From Sphaerisporangium fuscum (GTDB lineage: Bacteria; Actinomycetota; Actinomycetes; Streptosporangiales; Streptosporangiaceae), in the NCBI RefSeq assembly GCF_018531465.1, contig NZ_JAHDTF010000014.1, positions 124,001-188,000 on the forward strand: 64,000 bases of DNA, given 5' to 3'. The number at the start of each line of letters is the position of its first letter. Position 1 is the first letter of the stretch. The notes below the pieces were generated by a model. The model made no database searches, was not told where the DNA came from, and saw nothing but the letters and a program-made list of their open reading frames with translations. The translations under genes and the position numbers were made by a program. Shown here piece after piece: positions 7,314 to 15,667 of the stretch.

Positions 7314-8527
7314 GCAAGACCCGGGAACTCATCGAGCTGAGCGAGCGGCGCAGCGCGCACAACTACCACCCGCTGCCCGTCGTGGTCCACGAGGCGCGGG
7401 GCGCCTGGGTCACCGACGTCGAGGGCACCCGCTACCTCGACTGCCTGGCCGGCTACTCCTCGCTGAACTTCGGCCACGGCAACCCCGCGATCGTCCAGGC
7501 CGCCCAGGAGCAGCTTCAGCGGCTGACGCTCACCAGCCGGGCGTTCTTCCACGACCAGTTCGCCGAGTTCTGCGAGGGGCTCGCCGACCTGTGCGGCAAG
7601 GACATGATCCTGCCGATGAACACCGGCGCCGAGGCCGTCGAGACCGCGATCAAGGTGGCCCGCAAGTGGGGCTACGAGGTCAAGGGCGTCGCGCCCGACC
7701 AGGCCAACATCGTGGTCATGGAGGACAACTTCCACGGCCGCACCACCACCATCGTGAGCTTCTCCACCGACCCCGACGCCCGCGACGGTTTCGGCCCCGC
7801 CACGCCGGGCTTCACGATCGTGAAGTACGGCTCGGCCGAGGCGATCCGTGAGGCGATCGACGCCAACACCGTGGCGGTGCTGCTGGAGCCGATCCAGGGC
7901 GAGGCGGGCGTGCTCGTGCCCCCGGCCGGATACCTCCAGCAGGTCAGGGAGATCTGCACCGAGAACAACGTGCTGTTCATCGCCGACGAGATCCAGTCGG
8001 GTCTCGGCCGCACCGGTGACACCTTCGCCTGCGACCACGAGGGCGTGGTGCCGGACATGTACGTCCTGGGCAAGGCGCTCGGCGGCGGCGTCGTCCCGGT
8101 GTCGGCGGTGGTGGCGGACGCCGACGTGCTCGGGGTGATCAAGCCCGGCCAGCACGGCTCGACGTTCGGCGGCAACCCGCTGGCCTGCGCGGTCGGCAAC
8201 GCCGTCATCCGCCTGCTGCGCACCGGCGAGTACCAGGCCAGGGCCAAGGAGCTCGGCGCGCTGCTGCACGAGCGGCTGACCGGCCTGATCGGCACGGGCG
8301 GCGTCGTCGCGGTGCGCGGGCGCGGCCTGTGGGCCGGTGTGGACATCGACCCGTCGATCGGCACCGGCCGTCAGGTGTGCGAGGCGCTCATGCGCCGCGG
8401 TGTGCTGGCCAAGGACACCCACGGCTCCACGATCCGCCTCGCCCCGCCGCTGGTGGTCTCGGAGGAGGACCTGAACTGGGCCGTCGACCAGCTCGCCGCC
8501 GCCCTGGCGGAGCTGTCGGAGGACTGA
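7310..8527 (+). CDS. rocD: Ornithine-oxo-acid aminotransferase
   Basis: 405-residue PLP-dependent class III aminotransferase. It transfers the delta-amino group of ornithine to 2-oxoglutarate, giving glutamate semialdehyde and glutamate. The PLP lysine is Lys255 in VLGKALGGG; ADEIQSGLGRTG contains the Asp that contacts the pyridine nitrogen, and NTGAEAVETAIKVARKWGY is the typical phosphate-binding segment. Length and motifs match RocD. The ATG overlaps the stop of the hydrolase gene, so the two steps are translationally coupled, consistent with a two-enzyme arginine-to-glutamate semialdehyde route. Confidence 0.92.
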   Translation: MSKTRELIELSERRSAHNYHPLPVVVHEARGAWVTDVEGTRYLDCLAGYSSLNFGHGNPAIVQAAQEQLQRLTLTSRAFFHDQFAEFCEGLADLCGKDMILPMNTGAEAVETAIKVARKWGYEVKGVAPDQANIVVMEDNFHGRTTTIVSFSTDPDARDGFGPATPGFTIVKYGSAEAIREAIDANTVAVLLEPIQGEAGVLVPPAGYLQQVREICTENNVLFIADEIQSGLGRTGDTFACDHEGVVPDMYVLGKALGGGVVPVSAVVADADVLGVIKPGQHGSTFGGNPLACAVGNAVIRLLRTGEYQARAKELGALLHERLTGLIGTGGVVAVRGRGLWAGVDIDPSIGTGRQVCEALMRRGVLAKDTHGSTIRLAPPLVVSEEDLNWAVDQLAAALAELSED

Positions 8528-8539
8528 GGCGTTTCCCGG

Positions 8540-8579
8540 GAACGTGCGGCCGGCGCCTCAGGGCGTCAGCCGCACGTTC
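8540..8579. terminator. Hairpin between convergent rocD and phosphatase genes
   Basis: GAACGTGCGGC (8540-8550) pairs with GCCGCACGTTC (8569-8579), 11 bp perfect, 18-base loop. The right arm lies within the last codons of the phosphatase gene. Likely a shared terminator. Confidence 0.5.
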
Positions 8580-10138
8580 GTCATCTCCTCGAACGACGGC
8601 CGCGCGGTGTGCCAGCGCAGTACCGCCGACCGGCCGTCGAGATCGAGCGCGGCGAGCGCGTTCGGGAACCACGGCCCGTTGGTGATCTTCCAGCGGAGGG
8701 CGCGCCGGGGCAGCCGGACCATGCGGACGAGGATGCCGCCGAGCAGGCTCGCCACGCCGAACGACCCCACCACGTTGGCCAGGCGCAGCGTGCGGCTCAG
8801 CGGGTTGCGGATCGGCGAGCACACCGCCTGGTAGATCCTCGCTCTGCCGAGGTCGGCGCTGCGCGGGCCGGCGGCCGCGAGGTACGAGTAGTGCACGTCC
8901 CCGGAGAGCAGGACGATCGTGGCGGGGGCCCGCCCCCGGCGTCCCGAGGCGACGTCCACCAGCAGCCGTCCGAGCTCCTCGAACGACTGGCGGAACGCGC
9001 CCCAGTGTTCGAGGTCGAGCGCCTGGCGGATCTTCTCGCCCACCACGGCGGCCCGCCGCCCCCAGGCCCCGCCCGCGACGGCCTCGTTCCAGCTCTCGAC
9101 GTCGAAGATGCCGCTCGGGAGGAACACCGGGACCGACGACCCGATCAGCAGATGGTCGAGATCCCCGGTGACGAGGTCGTCGAGCCACTGCCACTCGGCG
9201 TCGTCGAGCATCCGGCGGCGGGAGGGGTCCAGCTGCCTGGCGCACCGGGTGTCCACCATGATCAGGCGGGTCCTGCCGATGTCGCGGGTGTAGCTCCACC
9301 GGGTCGAGGAGGGGTCCTCGTCGGCCCTCTTGGCGAAGGCGTCCAGCTCCGCCCCGGCGTCGCCGTCGATGCGGCGGATCTCGGCGAACATCGGGTCGGC
9401 CTTGCGTTCGGACGGCGAGAGGTTGCCGATGTGCTGGTACACCCAGTAGGCGCCGAGCGCCGAGATGACCCGCGTGGGCCACCAGGGCACCTCGGCCATG
9501 GTGCGCCGCCAGGCGATCGAGGTGTTCCAGTCGTCCCGCACGTCGTGGTCGTCGAAGATCATCGCGGTCGGCACGGTGGACAGGACCCACCGGACCACGG
9601 GATCGGTCCACGCCTGGCGGTAGAGCTCGGCGTACTCCTCGAAGTCGACGATCTCGTCCGGGCCGTCGTCCCGGCGCCGGTGGATGAAGTCGAGCATCTC
9701 CTGCGACGGCTCGTCGGCGTACACCTGGTCGCCGAGGAAGAGCATCAGGTCGGGAAGATCATCCCCCGCCATCAGGCGCAGCCCGTATTCGCGGAGCACG
9801 TCGACGCCGTGCGTGGCGACGTGCTCCTCGTCGTGGGGGACGCTGGTGCGGCAGGACCCGAAGACGACCCGGTTGAGCTCCTCGACCGGGCGGATCCGGC
9901 TCTCGGGGAACCCCTCCAGCGGCCACACGCGCCGCCCGTCCAGCTCGACGGTGTACGCGCCGGTGCCCTCGACGTCGACGATCGCGTAGTGATGGCCGTG
10001 GACGGTGAAGGTGCGCTCGGTGGCCCTGGTGCCGCCCGCCGCCACCGTGACCTCGCACGGCTCGCCGGTCTCCACCCAGACAGAGGCGATCGTCTCATCG
10101 ACGTACCGCAGCAGGGGCCCCACCAGTAGATCGGGCAC
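8558..10138 (-). CDS. PhoD-like metallophosphatase
   Basis: 526-residue alkaline phosphatase D-type protein. Metal-site motifs appear in order: NRVVFGSCRTS, LMLFLGDQVYADE, MIFDDHDVRDDWN and VLLSGDVHYSYLA. The N-terminal ~110 residues form a beta-sandwich-like domain preceding the phosphatase core, and the C-terminal region adds LRLANVVGSFGVASLLGG. No signal peptide is visible from the GTG at 10138, chosen because GGGGAGG lies six bases upstream, so it may be cytoplasmic, unlike secreted Tat-dependent PhoD. Substrate (phosphodiester or other) unknown. It is downstream of a MarR gene on the same strand, 86 bp away. Confidence 0.85.
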   Translation of the reverse strand: MPDLLVGPLLRYVDETIASVWVETGEPCEVTVAAGGTRATERTFTVHGHHYAIVDVEGTGAYTVELDGRRVWPLEGFPESRIRPVEELNRVVFGSCRTSVPHDEEHVATHGVDVLREYGLRLMAGDDLPDLMLFLGDQVYADEPSQEMLDFIHRRRDDGPDEIVDFEEYAELYRQAWTDPVVRWVLSTVPTAMIFDDHDVRDDWNTSIAWRRTMAEVPWWPTRVISALGAYWVYQHIGNLSPSERKADPMFAEIRRIDGDAGAELDAFAKRADEDPSSTRWSYTRDIGRTRLIMVDTRCARQLDPSRRRMLDDAEWQWLDDLVTGDLDHLLIGSSVPVFLPSGIFDVESWNEAVAGGAWGRRAAVVGEKIRQALDLEHWGAFRQSFEELGRLLVDVASGRRGRAPATIVLLSGDVHYSYLAAAGPRSADLGRARIYQAVCSPIRNPLSRTLRLANVVGSFGVASLLGGILVRMVRLPRRALRWKITNGPWFPNALAALDLDGRSAVLRWHTARPSFEEMTNVRLTP

Positions 10139-10224
10139 GCTTGACCTCCCCTTTGCGTCAGCCTTACGTACCCTATGCCCTGCTATATGGCCTCGCTCCG
10201 CTCGGCGGCTCGCGGCGGTGTTGG

Positions 10225-10752
10225 TCAGTCGTCGAGGGAGCGCACCAGGAGGTCGAGGTCGCGCATCAGGCGCTCGGCGCGGTCGGCGCCGTAGGTGGCC
10301 AGGATGGCCCGCTGGTGCTCGGCGATGCCCGCCTCCAGCCGGCCGAGCAGGTCGCTGCCCCGGTCGGCGAGGAAGACCGCCACCTTGCGGCGGTCGGCGG
10401 GGTCGTGGCCCCGGTAGACGACGGCACGCTCCACCAGGCGGTCGACGGCCTTGGTCAGCGTCGGGTGGGGCATGAGCGCGGCCTCGGCGAGGTCGCCCAT
10501 CGAATGGCCCCGCCCGTCGGCGAGCGCCTGGAGGATGCGCCACTGCTCGACGGTGACGTCCTCGGCGGAGAGCGCGGCGGACAGCCCCCGGTTGACGCTG
10601 CGCTCGGCACGGCTCAGCAGGTAGGCGAGGGACGACCCGAGGCCGCTCGCCGCCGGTCCGGCCTCGGTGCGGTCATCGGCCGGCATGACCGTCCCCGCCT
10701 TCCCGGGCCGGGTACGCTCGCCGGCCGCCGAGCCGGTTCCCGCCGTCACCAC
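10225..10752 (-). CDS. MarR family transcriptional regulator
   Basis: 175 residues with a winged helix at about residues 60-135 (VTVEQWRILQALADGRGHSMGDLAEAALMPHPTLTKAVDRLVERAVV ... DPADRRKVAVFLADRG), the DxR wing motif being intact. The GTG at 10752 has GAAGGGAG six bases upstream; a later ATG at 10686 is possible and would remove a disordered head. It faces a divergent amide-binding protein gene 41 bp away, so it is a reasonable candidate regulator of the amide cluster, or of the phosphatase gene downstream on its own strand. Confidence 0.88.
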   Translation of the reverse strand: MVTAGTGSAAGERTRPGKAGTVMPADDRTEAGPAASGLGSSLAYLLSRAERSVNRGLSAALSAEDVTVEQWRILQALADGRGHSMGDLAEAALMPHPTLTKAVDRLVERAVVYRGHDPADRRKVAVFLADRGSDLLGRLEAGIAEHQRAILATYGADRAERLMRDLDLLVRSLDD

Positions 10753-10793
10753 TCGAAGCTCCCTTCGTCCGCCAGCGCGCCTGGAGGATACTC

Positions 10794-11894
10794 TTGCACG
10801 TGGCCGAACCCGTCACGGTGGTCATCGACCCCCTCGAAGCTCACCTGCTGCGAGCCGACACGCTGCGCGTCGGCCTGGTGGTGCCCGTCTCGGGCGTGCT
10901 CGGGCTGCTCGGCCCGTGCGCGATCAACTGCGCGATGCTGGCGGCGGCCGAGGTCAACACCGCGGGCGGGGTGCTCGGCAGGCCGATCGAGCTGGTGCTG
11001 GTCGACGGCGGCAGGCCTCCGGCCCAGGTGGCCGGCGAGGTGGCGGGCCTGGTGCGCGCGGGAGCCGTCCAGGGGCTCGTCGGCACGCACGCCAGCCACG
11101 TCCGCGTCGCGATCGAGCACTCCCTGCGCGGCGCCGCACCCTTCGTGTACACCCCGCCCTACGAGGGCGGCGCCCGCTCCCCCGGGGTCTACTTCCTCGG
11201 CGAGCCCGCCTCCGACCAGATCGTCCCGGGGCTCGACTGGCTGATCGACCACCGGCGGGCGCGGCGGTGGTTCCTGCTGGGCAACGACTACGTCTGGCCG
11301 CGCCTGGTGCACGCCTCGGCCCGCCGGCACCTTCGGGCCCGGTCCGCGGTGGTCGTCGGCGAGCGGCTCGTCCCCTCCGGCACGGCGGCCGTGGCTCCGC
11401 TGGTCGAGGAGCTGGCCGCCGCGCGCCCCGACGCGGTGCTGCTGAACCTGATCGGCAGCGACCTGGTGGCGTTCAACCGCGCCTTCGCGGCGAGCGGCCT
11501 CGGCTGCGCGCGGTTGTGCGGGGCGCTGGAGGAGCACGGCCTGCTGGCCGTGGGCGGCGACAGCACCGGCGAGCTGTACGCCGCCATGGGCTACTTCGGC
11601 GGCATCGCCACCGACGCCAACCTCAGCCTGGGCGAACGCTACACGCGGCGCTTCGGGCCCGCCGCGCCGCTGCTCAACGGGCACGGGCACGGCTGCTACG
11701 AGGGCGTGCTGATGCTGGCGGCGCTGATCCGGCGAGCCGGCGGCACGGCGGTCCCCGCGATCGAGGCGGCGGCGGACGGCACCTCGGTCACCAGCGGACG
11801 GGGGCTGGTCACCCTGGACGGCGGTCACGTGCGCAAACGCGTCTACGTGGGGCGCGCCGACGGGCTCGACTTCGATGTCGTCACCTCCTCATGA
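10794..11894 (+). CDS. AmiC-like periplasmic-binding-protein-fold protein without signal peptide
   Basis: 366-residue protein of the type I periplasmic binding fold used by urea/short-chain amide receptors: LRVGLVVPVSGVLGLLGP at residue 25, EVNTAGGVLGRPIELVLVD, then EPASDQIVPGLDWLI and GGIATDANLSLGERYTRRFG. There is no signal peptide or lipobox, so it should be cytoplasmic, like the amide sensor AmiC rather than an ABC transporter receptor. The start is TTG at 10794 with GGAGG six bases upstream; a GTG at 10800 is the alternative. It is followed by a permease and an amidase gene. No AmiR-type partner is present; a MarR gene is divergent. Confidence 0.8.
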   Translation: MHVAEPVTVVIDPLEAHLLRADTLRVGLVVPVSGVLGLLGPCAINCAMLAAAEVNTAGGVLGRPIELVLVDGGRPPAQVAGEVAGLVRAGAVQGLVGTHASHVRVAIEHSLRGAAPFVYTPPYEGGARSPGVYFLGEPASDQIVPGLDWLIDHRRARRWFLLGNDYVWPRLVHASARRHLRARSAVVVGERLVPSGTAAVAPLVEELAAARPDAVLLNLIGSDLVAFNRAFAASGLGCARLCGALEEHGLLAVGGDSTGELYAAMGYFGGIATDANLSLGERYTRRFGPAAPLLNGHGHGCYEGVLMLAALIRRAGGTAVPAIEAAADGTSVTSGRGLVTLDGGHVRKRVYVGRADGLDFDVVTSS

Positions 11895-11922
11895 CCCTCG
11901 TGTAAATCTTCTGCTAGAAACC

Positions 11923-11951
11923 TTTTCGTTTTCAAGGATTAGTCCTATCGT
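11923..11951 (+). promoter_or_regulatory. Possible promoter of permease-amidase genes
   Basis: TTTTCG (11923-11928) and TATCGT (11946-11951) are separated by 17 bp in an AT-rich pocket just upstream of the permease gene. The boxes match consensus only partly. Confidence 0.3.
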
Positions 11952-11984
11952 ACGGCTCTGCCCCCGCATGTGAAGGAGCCGTTC

Positions 11985-13412
11985 ATGTCCTCCCCCTCCG
12001 GGACGTCGCCGTCCCCGTCCGACGCCCCGACGGCCGCCGGCGTCGAGCGCTTCGGCTACAAGCAGGAGCTGCAGCGGTCGCTGGGCTTCTCGGACCTGCT
12101 GATCTACGGCCTGATCTTCATGGTGCCGATCGCGCCGTTCGGCATCTTCGGCAGCGTGTTCCAGGCCTCCGGCGGGATGGTCGCGCTGGCGTACATCATC
12201 GGCATGGTCGCCATGGCGTTCACCGCGCTGTCGTACGCGCAGATGGCCCAGGCCTTCCCGATGGCCGGGTCGGTCTACACCTACACCGGGCGCGGGATCG
12301 CCGCACCGGTCGGCTTCCTCGCCGGATGGGTGATCCTGCTCGACTACGTCCTGGTGCCCGCCCTGCTGTACCTGGTCGCCAGTGCCGCCATGGCGTCGTT
12401 CGTGCCGGCCGTGCCGATGTGGGGATGGCTGGTGGCGTTCATCGTGCTCAACACGGTGGTCAACTACCTCGGCATCGAGATGACCGCCCGGATGAACAAG
12501 ATCATGCTGGTGGCGGAGCTGGCCGTGCTGGCGGTCTTCCTGGTCGTCGGCGTGATCGCCCTCGCGCAGGGCAAGGGGCACGGCGACGCGCTCAGCCCGC
12601 TGTTCGACTCCTCGACCTTCTCCTGGCCGCTGGTGTTCGGGGCGGTGTCGGTCGCGGTGCTGTCCTTCCTCGGCTTCGACGGCATCTCGATGCTGGCCGA
12701 GGAGAGCCGCGAGGACACCCGCAAGCTCGGCCGTTCCATGGTGTACGCGCTGGCGCTGGCGGGCGTGCTGTTCGTCGTCCAGACCTGGGTGGCCGCCCTC
12801 CTGGCGCCCGACCGCCCCGGCCTGCTGGCCAAGGGCGACCCGGCGGGCACCGCCTTCTACGACACCGCCGAGTACGCGGGCGGCCACTGGCTGAGCGTGC
12901 TCACCGCCGTCGCCACCGCCGTGGCCTGGGGCTTCGCCAACTCACTGGTCGCCCAGGCGGCCACCTCCCGCCTGCTGTTCGCCATGGCCCGCGACCGGCA
13001 GCTGCCGAAGTTCCTCGGCAAGGTGCACCCCAAGCACAAGGTGCCCGTCAACGCCACCTTCCTGGTCGCCGGGGTGTCGCTGGCGCTCGGGCTGTACATG
13101 AGCTCGCGCGACGACGGCATCACGCTGCTCAGCACCCTGGCGAACTTCGGGGCGATGACGGCCTTCCTCGCCCTGCACGTGTCCGTCGTCGTGCACTACG
13201 TGATCAGGCGGCGCAGCCGCGACTGGCTGCGGCACCTGGTCGCCCCGGCGATCGGCTTCCTGATCCTGCTCTACGTCGTCATCAACGCCAGCATCGCCGC
13301 CCAGGTGCTCGGCTTCGTCTGGCTGGCGATCGGTGTCGTCATCCTCGTCGGCTCCATCCTCATGGGCCGGCGCCCCGCCCTGTCCGCGATCAACACGGAG
13401 GTCTCCGAGTGA
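11985..13412 (+). CDS. APC superfamily amino acid/amide permease
   Basis: 475-residue transporter with about 12 transmembrane segments. The opening GYKQELQRSLGFSDLLIYGLIFMVPIAPFGIFG and the conserved FLGFDGISMLAEESREDTRKLGRSM segment are typical of the amino acid-polyamine-organocation superfamily. I use the ATG at 11985, which has AAGGAG seven bases upstream; an upstream GTG overlaps that ribosome binding site. The 3' end overlaps the amidase start (GTGA), so the permease probably imports the amide or related substrate that the next enzyme hydrolyses. Confidence 0.88.
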   Translation: MSSPSGTSPSPSDAPTAAGVERFGYKQELQRSLGFSDLLIYGLIFMVPIAPFGIFGSVFQASGGMVALAYIIGMVAMAFTALSYAQMAQAFPMAGSVYTYTGRGIAAPVGFLAGWVILLDYVLVPALLYLVASAAMASFVPAVPMWGWLVAFIVLNTVVNYLGIEMTARMNKIMLVAELAVLAVFLVVGVIALAQGKGHGDALSPLFDSSTFSWPLVFGAVSVAVLSFLGFDGISMLAEESREDTRKLGRSMVYALALAGVLFVVQTWVAALLAPDRPGLLAKGDPAGTAFYDTAEYAGGHWLSVLTAVATAVAWGFANSLVAQAATSRLLFAMARDRQLPKFLGKVHPKHKVPVNATFLVAGVSLALGLYMSSRDDGITLLSTLANFGAMTAFLALHVSVVVHYVIRRRSRDWLRHLVAPAIGFLILLYVVINASIAAQVLGFVWLAIGVVILVGSILMGRRPALSAINTEVSE

Positions 13413-14419
13413 ACGTCGTCTCCTACCGGCCCGCCCTCGAGGAGCTGTCCTACACCTTCGGCGGGCGTCCGGCCGTCGGCACGGTGAAGCCGGGCACGGT
13501 GATGGAGCTCTACACCGAGGACTGCTTCGCGGGGCGGGTACGCGGCGTGGACGACCTCCCCTCCCGGGTCTGCGAGTTCCCCTACCTCAACCCGGTCACC
13601 GGCCCCTTCCACGTCGAAGGGGCCGAGCCGGGCGACACCCTCGCCCTGCACTTCGTCTCCATCGAACCGGCCCGCGACTGGGCGGTCTCCACGACCTTCC
13701 CCCACTTCGGCGCGCTGACCGGCACGCACACCACCGCGACGCTGCAGCCTCCCCTGGAGGAGGTCGTGTGGATGTACGAGGTCGACGCCGAGAAGCGGGT
13801 CGTACGGTACCGGGCCCGGCGCGGCGACTTCACCGTGGAGATGCCGCTGGACCCGATGCACGGCACCGTCGGCGTGGCGCCCGCCGCGCACGAGGCCCGG
13901 ATGACCATCACCCCCGACGCGCACGGCGGCAACATGGACACCCCCGAACTTCGGGCCGGCGTCACGGTCTACCTGGGGGTCAACGTCGAGGGCGGGCTGT
14001 TCTCGATCGGCGACGGCCACTGCCGGCAGGGACACGGCGAGGTGTGCGGCACGGCGGTCGAGGCCGCGATGAACACCGTCGTCGCCGTCGAGCTGGTCAA
14101 GGGCGTCGCCACGCCCTGGCCGCGACTGGAGGACGACGGCCACCTGATGTCCACCGGGTCGGCACGCCCGCTGGAGGACGCCTACCGGATCAGCCAGCAC
14201 GACCTGGTCACCTGGGCGGCGTCCCTCACCGGGCTCGACGAGCTGGACGCCTACCAGCTGGTCAGCCAGGGCGGCGAGGCCCCGGTGGGCAACGTCTGCG
14301 ACACCAACTACACGATGGTGGCCAAGCTCCCCAAGGCCTACCTCGGCGGCCCGGAAGTGTACGACTCCGCGCACACCCGCCTGCGCGCCCTCGGCGCGGA
14401 GTACCTCTCCTCCCGCTGA
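13409..14419 (+). CDS. Acetamidase/formamidase family amidohydrolase
   Basis: 336-residue metal-dependent amidase that releases ammonia from formamide or acetamide-like substrates. Family features are PGTVMELYTEDCFAG near the N-terminus, NPVTGPFHVEGAEPGDTLALHF, the metal-site region PDAHGGNMDTPELRAG and IGDGHCRQGHGEVCGTAVE. The GTG start overlaps the permease stop (GTGA), giving tight coupling. Together with the sensor and permease it makes a three-gene amide-use cluster. It could yield nitrogen that, like urea nitrogen from the urease further on, enters as ammonia. Confidence 0.9.
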   Translation: MNVVSYRPALEELSYTFGGRPAVGTVKPGTVMELYTEDCFAGRVRGVDDLPSRVCEFPYLNPVTGPFHVEGAEPGDTLALHFVSIEPARDWAVSTTFPHFGALTGTHTTATLQPPLEEVVWMYEVDAEKRVVRYRARRGDFTVEMPLDPMHGTVGVAPAAHEARMTITPDAHGGNMDTPELRAGVTVYLGVNVEGGLFSIGDGHCRQGHGEVCGTAVEAAMNTVVAVELVKGVATPWPRLEDDGHLMSTGSARPLEDAYRISQHDLVTWAASLTGLDELDAYQLVSQGGEAPVGNVCDTNYTMVAKLPKAYLGGPEVYDSAHTRLRALGAEYLSSR

Positions 14420-14590
14420 CCCCCGGGGATGGGTGCTGATGCTGGACACGTGACGGTGCAGGCCGCTCAGGTTGGACGGGCCGGGGGCGTGCCGGTCGCA
14501 GACGCCCGTTCGTCATGGCGGAATTCACGCAGCGGCGCGAGGACCGCGCCGAACCGGGGTACGGGCGCGTCCCCTGCCGCGGTCGGCGCC

Positions 14591-14621
14591 TTGACGGTGA
14601 CACCGTGTCAGGGCCTAGACC
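14591..14621 (+). promoter_or_regulatory. MerR-type promoter with 19-bp spacer and embedded operator
   Basis: TTGACG (14591-14596) and TAGACC (14616-14621) are separated by 19 bp, the over-long spacing characteristic of promoters that MerR proteins untwist. The spacer carries the perfect inverted repeat TGACAC-C-GTGTCA (14598-14610). The MerR gene starts at 14631, so this is almost certainly an autoregulatory site. The preceding 14420-14590 stretch shows no gene I can support. Confidence 0.75.
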
Positions 14622-14630
14622 TGGAGCATC

Positions 14631-15455
14631 ATGTTCACCATCGGAGACTTCGCCCGGCACGGCCGCGTCTCGGTCCGGATGCTGCGGCACTACGACGCGA
14701 TCGGCCTGCTGCGACCCGCGCACGTCGACCCGGCCAACGGCTACCGCCTCTACCACGCGGGGCAGTTGGCCCGGCTCAACCGCATCATCGCCCTGAAGGA
14801 CCTCGGCTTCACGCTCCAGCAGGTGAGCGCGATCCTCGGCGAGCAGGTCAGCGGGGAGGAACTGCGCGGGATGCTCCGGCTGCGGCGCGCCGAGCTCGAG
14901 GAACGGATCGCGGCGGACCTCGCGCGCCTCGGCCGGGTCGAGGCGAGGCTCCGAATGATCGAAAGCGAAGGACAGATGCCTTCAGACGACATCGTGATCA
15001 AGCGCGTCCCGGCGGTGCGGGTCGCCGAGCTGTCGGCCAGGGCCGCCGGCTTCGAGCCCCACGCCATCAGCCCGGTGATCCAGCCGCTGTACGACGACCT
15101 GTGCGCCAGGATCGACAGGGCGGGGGTCACCTGCACGGGCCCGGCCATCGCCTACTACGAGGCGGCCCCTGAGGGCGAGGGTGCCGTCGTCGTCCACGCC
15201 GCGATGCCGGTGTCGGCCGAGCTCAGCGGCGGGTACGACTTCGACGTGGTCGACCTGCCGGAGATCCCCGAGGCGGCCACGATCGTGCACCGGGGGTCGA
15301 TGGACGACGTGGTCCCGACGAGCCAGACCCTGGCCCGCTGGATCGAGGCCCACGGCTACCGATCCCTCGGCTACAGCCGCGAGGTCTACCTCGAAGTCCC
15401 CGACGACCCGGCCCAGTGGGTCACCGAACTCCAGGAACCCGTGAACCCCACCTGA
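14631..15455 (+). CDS. MerR family regulator with GyrI-like effector domain
   Basis: 274 residues. The N-terminal MerR winged helix (FTIGDFARHGRVSVRMLRHYDAIGLLRPAHVDPANGYRLY) and dimerisation coiled coil (to about residue 115) are joined to a GyrI/SOUL-like ligand-binding domain (DIVIKRVPAVRVAELSARA ... YGREVYLE-type C-terminus), the layout of BltR/BmrR multidrug sensors. ATG start with GGAG close upstream. Its own promoter has the classic 19-bp spacer and palindrome. No adjacent efflux gene is seen, so targets other than itself are unknown. Confidence 0.9.
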   Translation: MFTIGDFARHGRVSVRMLRHYDAIGLLRPAHVDPANGYRLYHAGQLARLNRIIALKDLGFTLQQVSAILGEQVSGEELRGMLRLRRAELEERIAADLARLGRVEARLRMIESEGQMPSDDIVIKRVPAVRVAELSARAAGFEPHAISPVIQPLYDDLCARIDRAGVTCTGPAIAYYEAAPEGEGAVVVHAAMPVSAELSGGYDFDVVDLPEIPEAATIVHRGSMDDVVPTSQTLARWIEAHGYRSLGYSREVYLEVPDDPAQWVTELQEPVNPT

Positions 15456-15481
15456 CCCCCGCCACCGTACAGCGAGGCTCC

Positions 15482-15599
15482 GAACCCGGCCCCTCGGCCG
15501 GACGGCCTGCGAACACAGCCCCTCCCGCTCGCTGACATCCGGCTGAACCCGGGACCTCGGCCGGATGGCCGGGCGAACACCCCGCCCCCCGCTCGCCGA
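15482..15599. repeat. Two diverged copies of a 63-bp tandem repeat
   Basis: The segment from GAACCCGGCCCCTCGGCC at 15482 recurs from GAACCCGGGACCTCGGCC at 15545, ending in GCTCGCTGA and GCTCGCCGA. The copies are imperfect. They fill most of the gap between the MerR gene and the convergent beta-propeller gene; no gene is apparent there. Confidence 0.55.
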
Positions 15600-15667
15600 G
15601 GTGCTCCCCATCGGCGCCGGGTCGGCGGGACGCCCGTACGGCGAAGCCGGCGCCGGCGTACGGCGGG

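Noticed and set aside
6506..8527. Single 673-codon frame suggesting a fusion of the hydrolase and RocD
   Set aside because: The first part is the wrong frame of the hydrolase; RocD has its own ATG at 7310 overlapping the hydrolase stop.
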